Below, in pieces: positions 63,643-64,000 of a DNA stretch of 64,000 nt. Where the stretch lies: positions 7,496,001 to 7,560,000 of the forward strand of contig NC_013132.1 of the NCBI RefSeq assembly GCF_000024005.1, written 5' to 3'. The stretch comes from Chitinophaga pinensis DSM 2588. Lineage in GTDB: Bacteria; Bacteroidota; Bacteroidia; Chitinophagales; Chitinophagaceae. Made by a program: the position numbers and the translations under genes. Positions within the stretch are counted from its first letter, which is position 1; each line of letters begins with the position of its first letter. The notes under the pieces are model-generated. The model searched no databases. It worked only from the letters and a program-made list of their open reading frames with translations, and had not been told where the DNA came from.

Positions 63643-64000
63643 ATGAAATCAATTCCATACCTTGCTTTGTTGGCTACGCTTATATTAGGCGGTTGCTCCT
63701 CAGCATACAAAACTACGCAAACGCCGGATGACGTTTACTACTCTCCGCGAGTGAAACCCGACTACGGAGGCAACAATAATCGCAACGATGATAACGTTGC
63801 TTATGCAGATACAAATGGTGACGGTACCTATGTTACATATGACGATGAGGATCAGGGTGATTACTCCCGTCGTATAGACATGTTCAACCGCAACTATAAA
63901 GGTTCTTATTACGATTACTATTCTCCGAACGTATACTCTTCAGGTTTCTACGGTAGTCCATACTACGGTGGCGGCTGGGGTATGAACAGCTACTATGGTT
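63643..64000 (+). CDS. Lipoprotein, Tyr/Gly/Asn-rich, truncated by window end
   Basis: ATG 63643 opens a frame to the edge (119 codons). The lipoprotein signal MKSIPYLALLATLILGGC has a clear lipobox. The mature part is rich in Tyr, Gly, Asp and Asn (VYYSPRVKPDYGG, KGSYYDYYSPN, YYGGGWGMNSYYG). Such compositions occur in outer-membrane or extracellular adhesive proteins. No family recognised. The 5' region (63411-63642) is AT-rich with no clear box. Confidence 0.75.
   Translation, partial: MKSIPYLALLATLILGGCSSAYKTTQTPDDVYYSPRVKPDYGGNNNRNDDNVAYADTNGDGTYVTYDDEDQGDYSRRIDMFNRNYKGSYYDYYSPNVYSSGFYGSPYYGGGWGMNSYYG

Overview
The window looks like chromosomal DNA of a Bacteroidota bacterium, most probably a Chitinophaga-type member of the Chitinophagaceae. 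The signs are -7 boxes of the Bacteroidota form TAnnTTTG, almost no Shine-Dalgarno sequences, two large TonB-dependent receptors with a carboxypeptidase-like N-terminal domain, a fused RibBA, a reg_prop/Y_Y_Y sensor kinase with a LytTR regulator, many 'LxxC' lipoproteins, and a short archaeal/eukaryotic-type ProS. Genus is inferred from style, not from a marker gene. No rRNA, tRNA, insertion sequence, prophage or CRISPR array is visible.

Layout. 1-1,120: AT-rich end with a truncated unknown gene and a frameshifted endonuclease/exonuclease/phosphatase gene. 1,298-4,571: a secreted GH28 pectinase, then a two-gene unit with an AbiEii-like nucleotidyltransferase. 4,744-6,942: a tightly coupled operon of an Asp/Asn beta-hydroxylase, a sulfotransferase and an APS kinase. 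6,887-10,242: secreted and lipoprotein unknowns, a 38-residue membrane peptide, an AraC regulator and a T4-type lysozyme. 10,917-12,390: a NarL-type two-component pair. 12,476-19,586: housekeeping and envelope genes (miaB, a sensorless sigma-54 activator, lptE, a Pro/Ala-rich protein, secG, mltG, a YihY protein). 20,150-30,975: redoxin, M14 peptidase, TonB receptor, gamma-glutamyltransferase, DinB-like protein and an AONS-like PLP enzyme. 30,978-37,954: two TraB/GumN paralogues and TamB. 38,231-45,045: ribBA, a large Oar-like TonB receptor, and two tandem lipoproteins.

45,215-50,580 is the most system-like region. It holds an alpha/beta-hydrolase, an ATP-grasp protein with a lysine-rich tail, a YbdK-type carboxylate-amine ligase, a class I glutamine amidotransferase and a second ATP-grasp-like protein, all on one strand. 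This gene content suggests a small peptide or amide metabolite whose product is unknown. It is followed by an FAD oxidoreductase, rhodanese, PASTA protein, ddl, a ferredoxin divergent from a LuxC-like acyl-CoA reductase, a DegQ protease, a LytS/LytTR two-component pair, proS, and the start of a tyrosine-rich lipoprotein.

Three sequence-level patterns go beyond the gene list. (1) The promoter and first ~40 codons of tamB have a diverged copy fused in front of the second TraB gene, whose catalytic residues are lost. (2) Several genes have exactly four bases between the -7 box and the start codon, implying leaderless mRNAs; two of these appear to start on AUU or AUA. (3) AATTAGG/AATTAAG heptamer blocks sit at gene boundaries as inverted pairs, one pair matching at 33 of 34 positions.
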